Positions 15,276 through 15,304 of a DNA stretch of 15,304 nt are shown piece after piece. The stretch comes from Gammaproteobacteria bacterium (GTDB lineage: Bacteria; Pseudomonadota; Gammaproteobacteria; Enterobacterales; Psychrobiaceae). How positions within the stretch are numbered: the first letter of the stretch is position 1; each line of letters opens with the position of its first letter. The notes beneath the pieces are model-generated. The model was not told the DNA's origin and made no database searches. It worked only from the letters and a program-made list of their open reading frames with translations. The stretch is taken from NCBI GenBank assembly GCA_013214885.1, contig JABSRS010000039.1, positions 1 to 15,304 on the forward strand, written 5' to 3'. A program made the position numbers and the translations under genes.

Positions 15276-15304
15276 ATGATCCCTGAACTTGGTAACTTTA
15301 CGTT
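15276..15304 (+). CDS. ccmF: CcmF-like heme lyase subunit, N-terminal start only (partial)
   Basis: Only nine codons are present: ATG at 15276, with GAGG 7 nt upstream, encoding MIPELGNFT before the window ends. MIPELGxF is the typical N-terminus of CcmF (and of the related NrfE). CcmF is the membrane core of the cytochrome c heme lyase, working with CcmH and the CcmI found here at 11204-12448. Identification rests on nine residues plus the ccm context, so NrfE or another CcmF homologue cannot be excluded. Confidence 0.65.

Overview
The window reads as a chromosomal segment of an AT-rich gammaproteobacterium, most likely a marine Alteromonadales relative (Shewanella-like). The evidence is the birA–coaX–tRNA(Thr-Tyr-Gly-Thr)–tuf order, an EF-Tu close to the Shewanella/E. 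coli type, System I cytochrome c maturation (ccm) genes with ccmI and ccmF divergent, a chemoreceptor of the HBM (helical bimodular) type, and a perfect FNR/EtrA-type box. The genus assignment is an inference.

Layout. 1-162 is the 3' end of birA, followed 1 nt later by coaX (type III pantothenate kinase). 1003-2936 is the tRNA-tuf transcription unit with a clear promoter, four tRNAs and EF-Tu. The tuf tail, including its terminator, is repeated directly downstream (2987-3103). The secE/nusG genes that normally follow this tuf copy are absent, so this is probably a rearrangement junction. 3124-3903 (-) is a two-domain VOC/glyoxalase-like protein. 4134-5966 (+) is an intact HBM chemoreceptor, and 6193-7733 (+) is its decayed tandem paralogue with at least six lesions.

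7797-10603 (-) is ccmABCDE, transcribed A to E. It makes the heme exporter CcmABC with CcmD and the heme chaperone CcmE. ccmB carries an in-frame TAG 16 codons before its natural end. A wrecked gene for a small exported protein lies at 10794-11105 (-). 11204-12448 (-) is ccmI, the apocytochrome chaperone subunit of the heme lyase. 12646-13067 (-) is a fragment of an EAL-domain (c-di-GMP phosphodiesterase family) gene. From 13301 the + strand has a perfect FNR-type palindrome, a TTG-started polyferredoxin resembling FtrD/NapH, a frameshifted P19-like (FtrA/FetP) periplasmic iron-protein gene, and the first 29 bases of a ccmF-like gene.

How the genes work together: ccmABCDE, ccmI and ccmF are parts of one pathway that exports heme and attaches it to c-type cytochromes. 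The FtrD/P19 pair belongs to a ferrous-iron uptake family, but no FTR1-type permease is in view. Here the pair sits in the ccmI-ccmF divergence, downstream of an anaerobic regulator site. The window is rich in broken genes: the second chemoreceptor, the EAL fragment, the small exported protein and the P19-like gene, plus the truncated ccmB. It also has three separate 8-bp tandem repeats, so replication slippage and gene decay are its dominant theme. I see no CRISPR, no insertion sequence with recognisable transposase, no phage genes and no clear new defence system.
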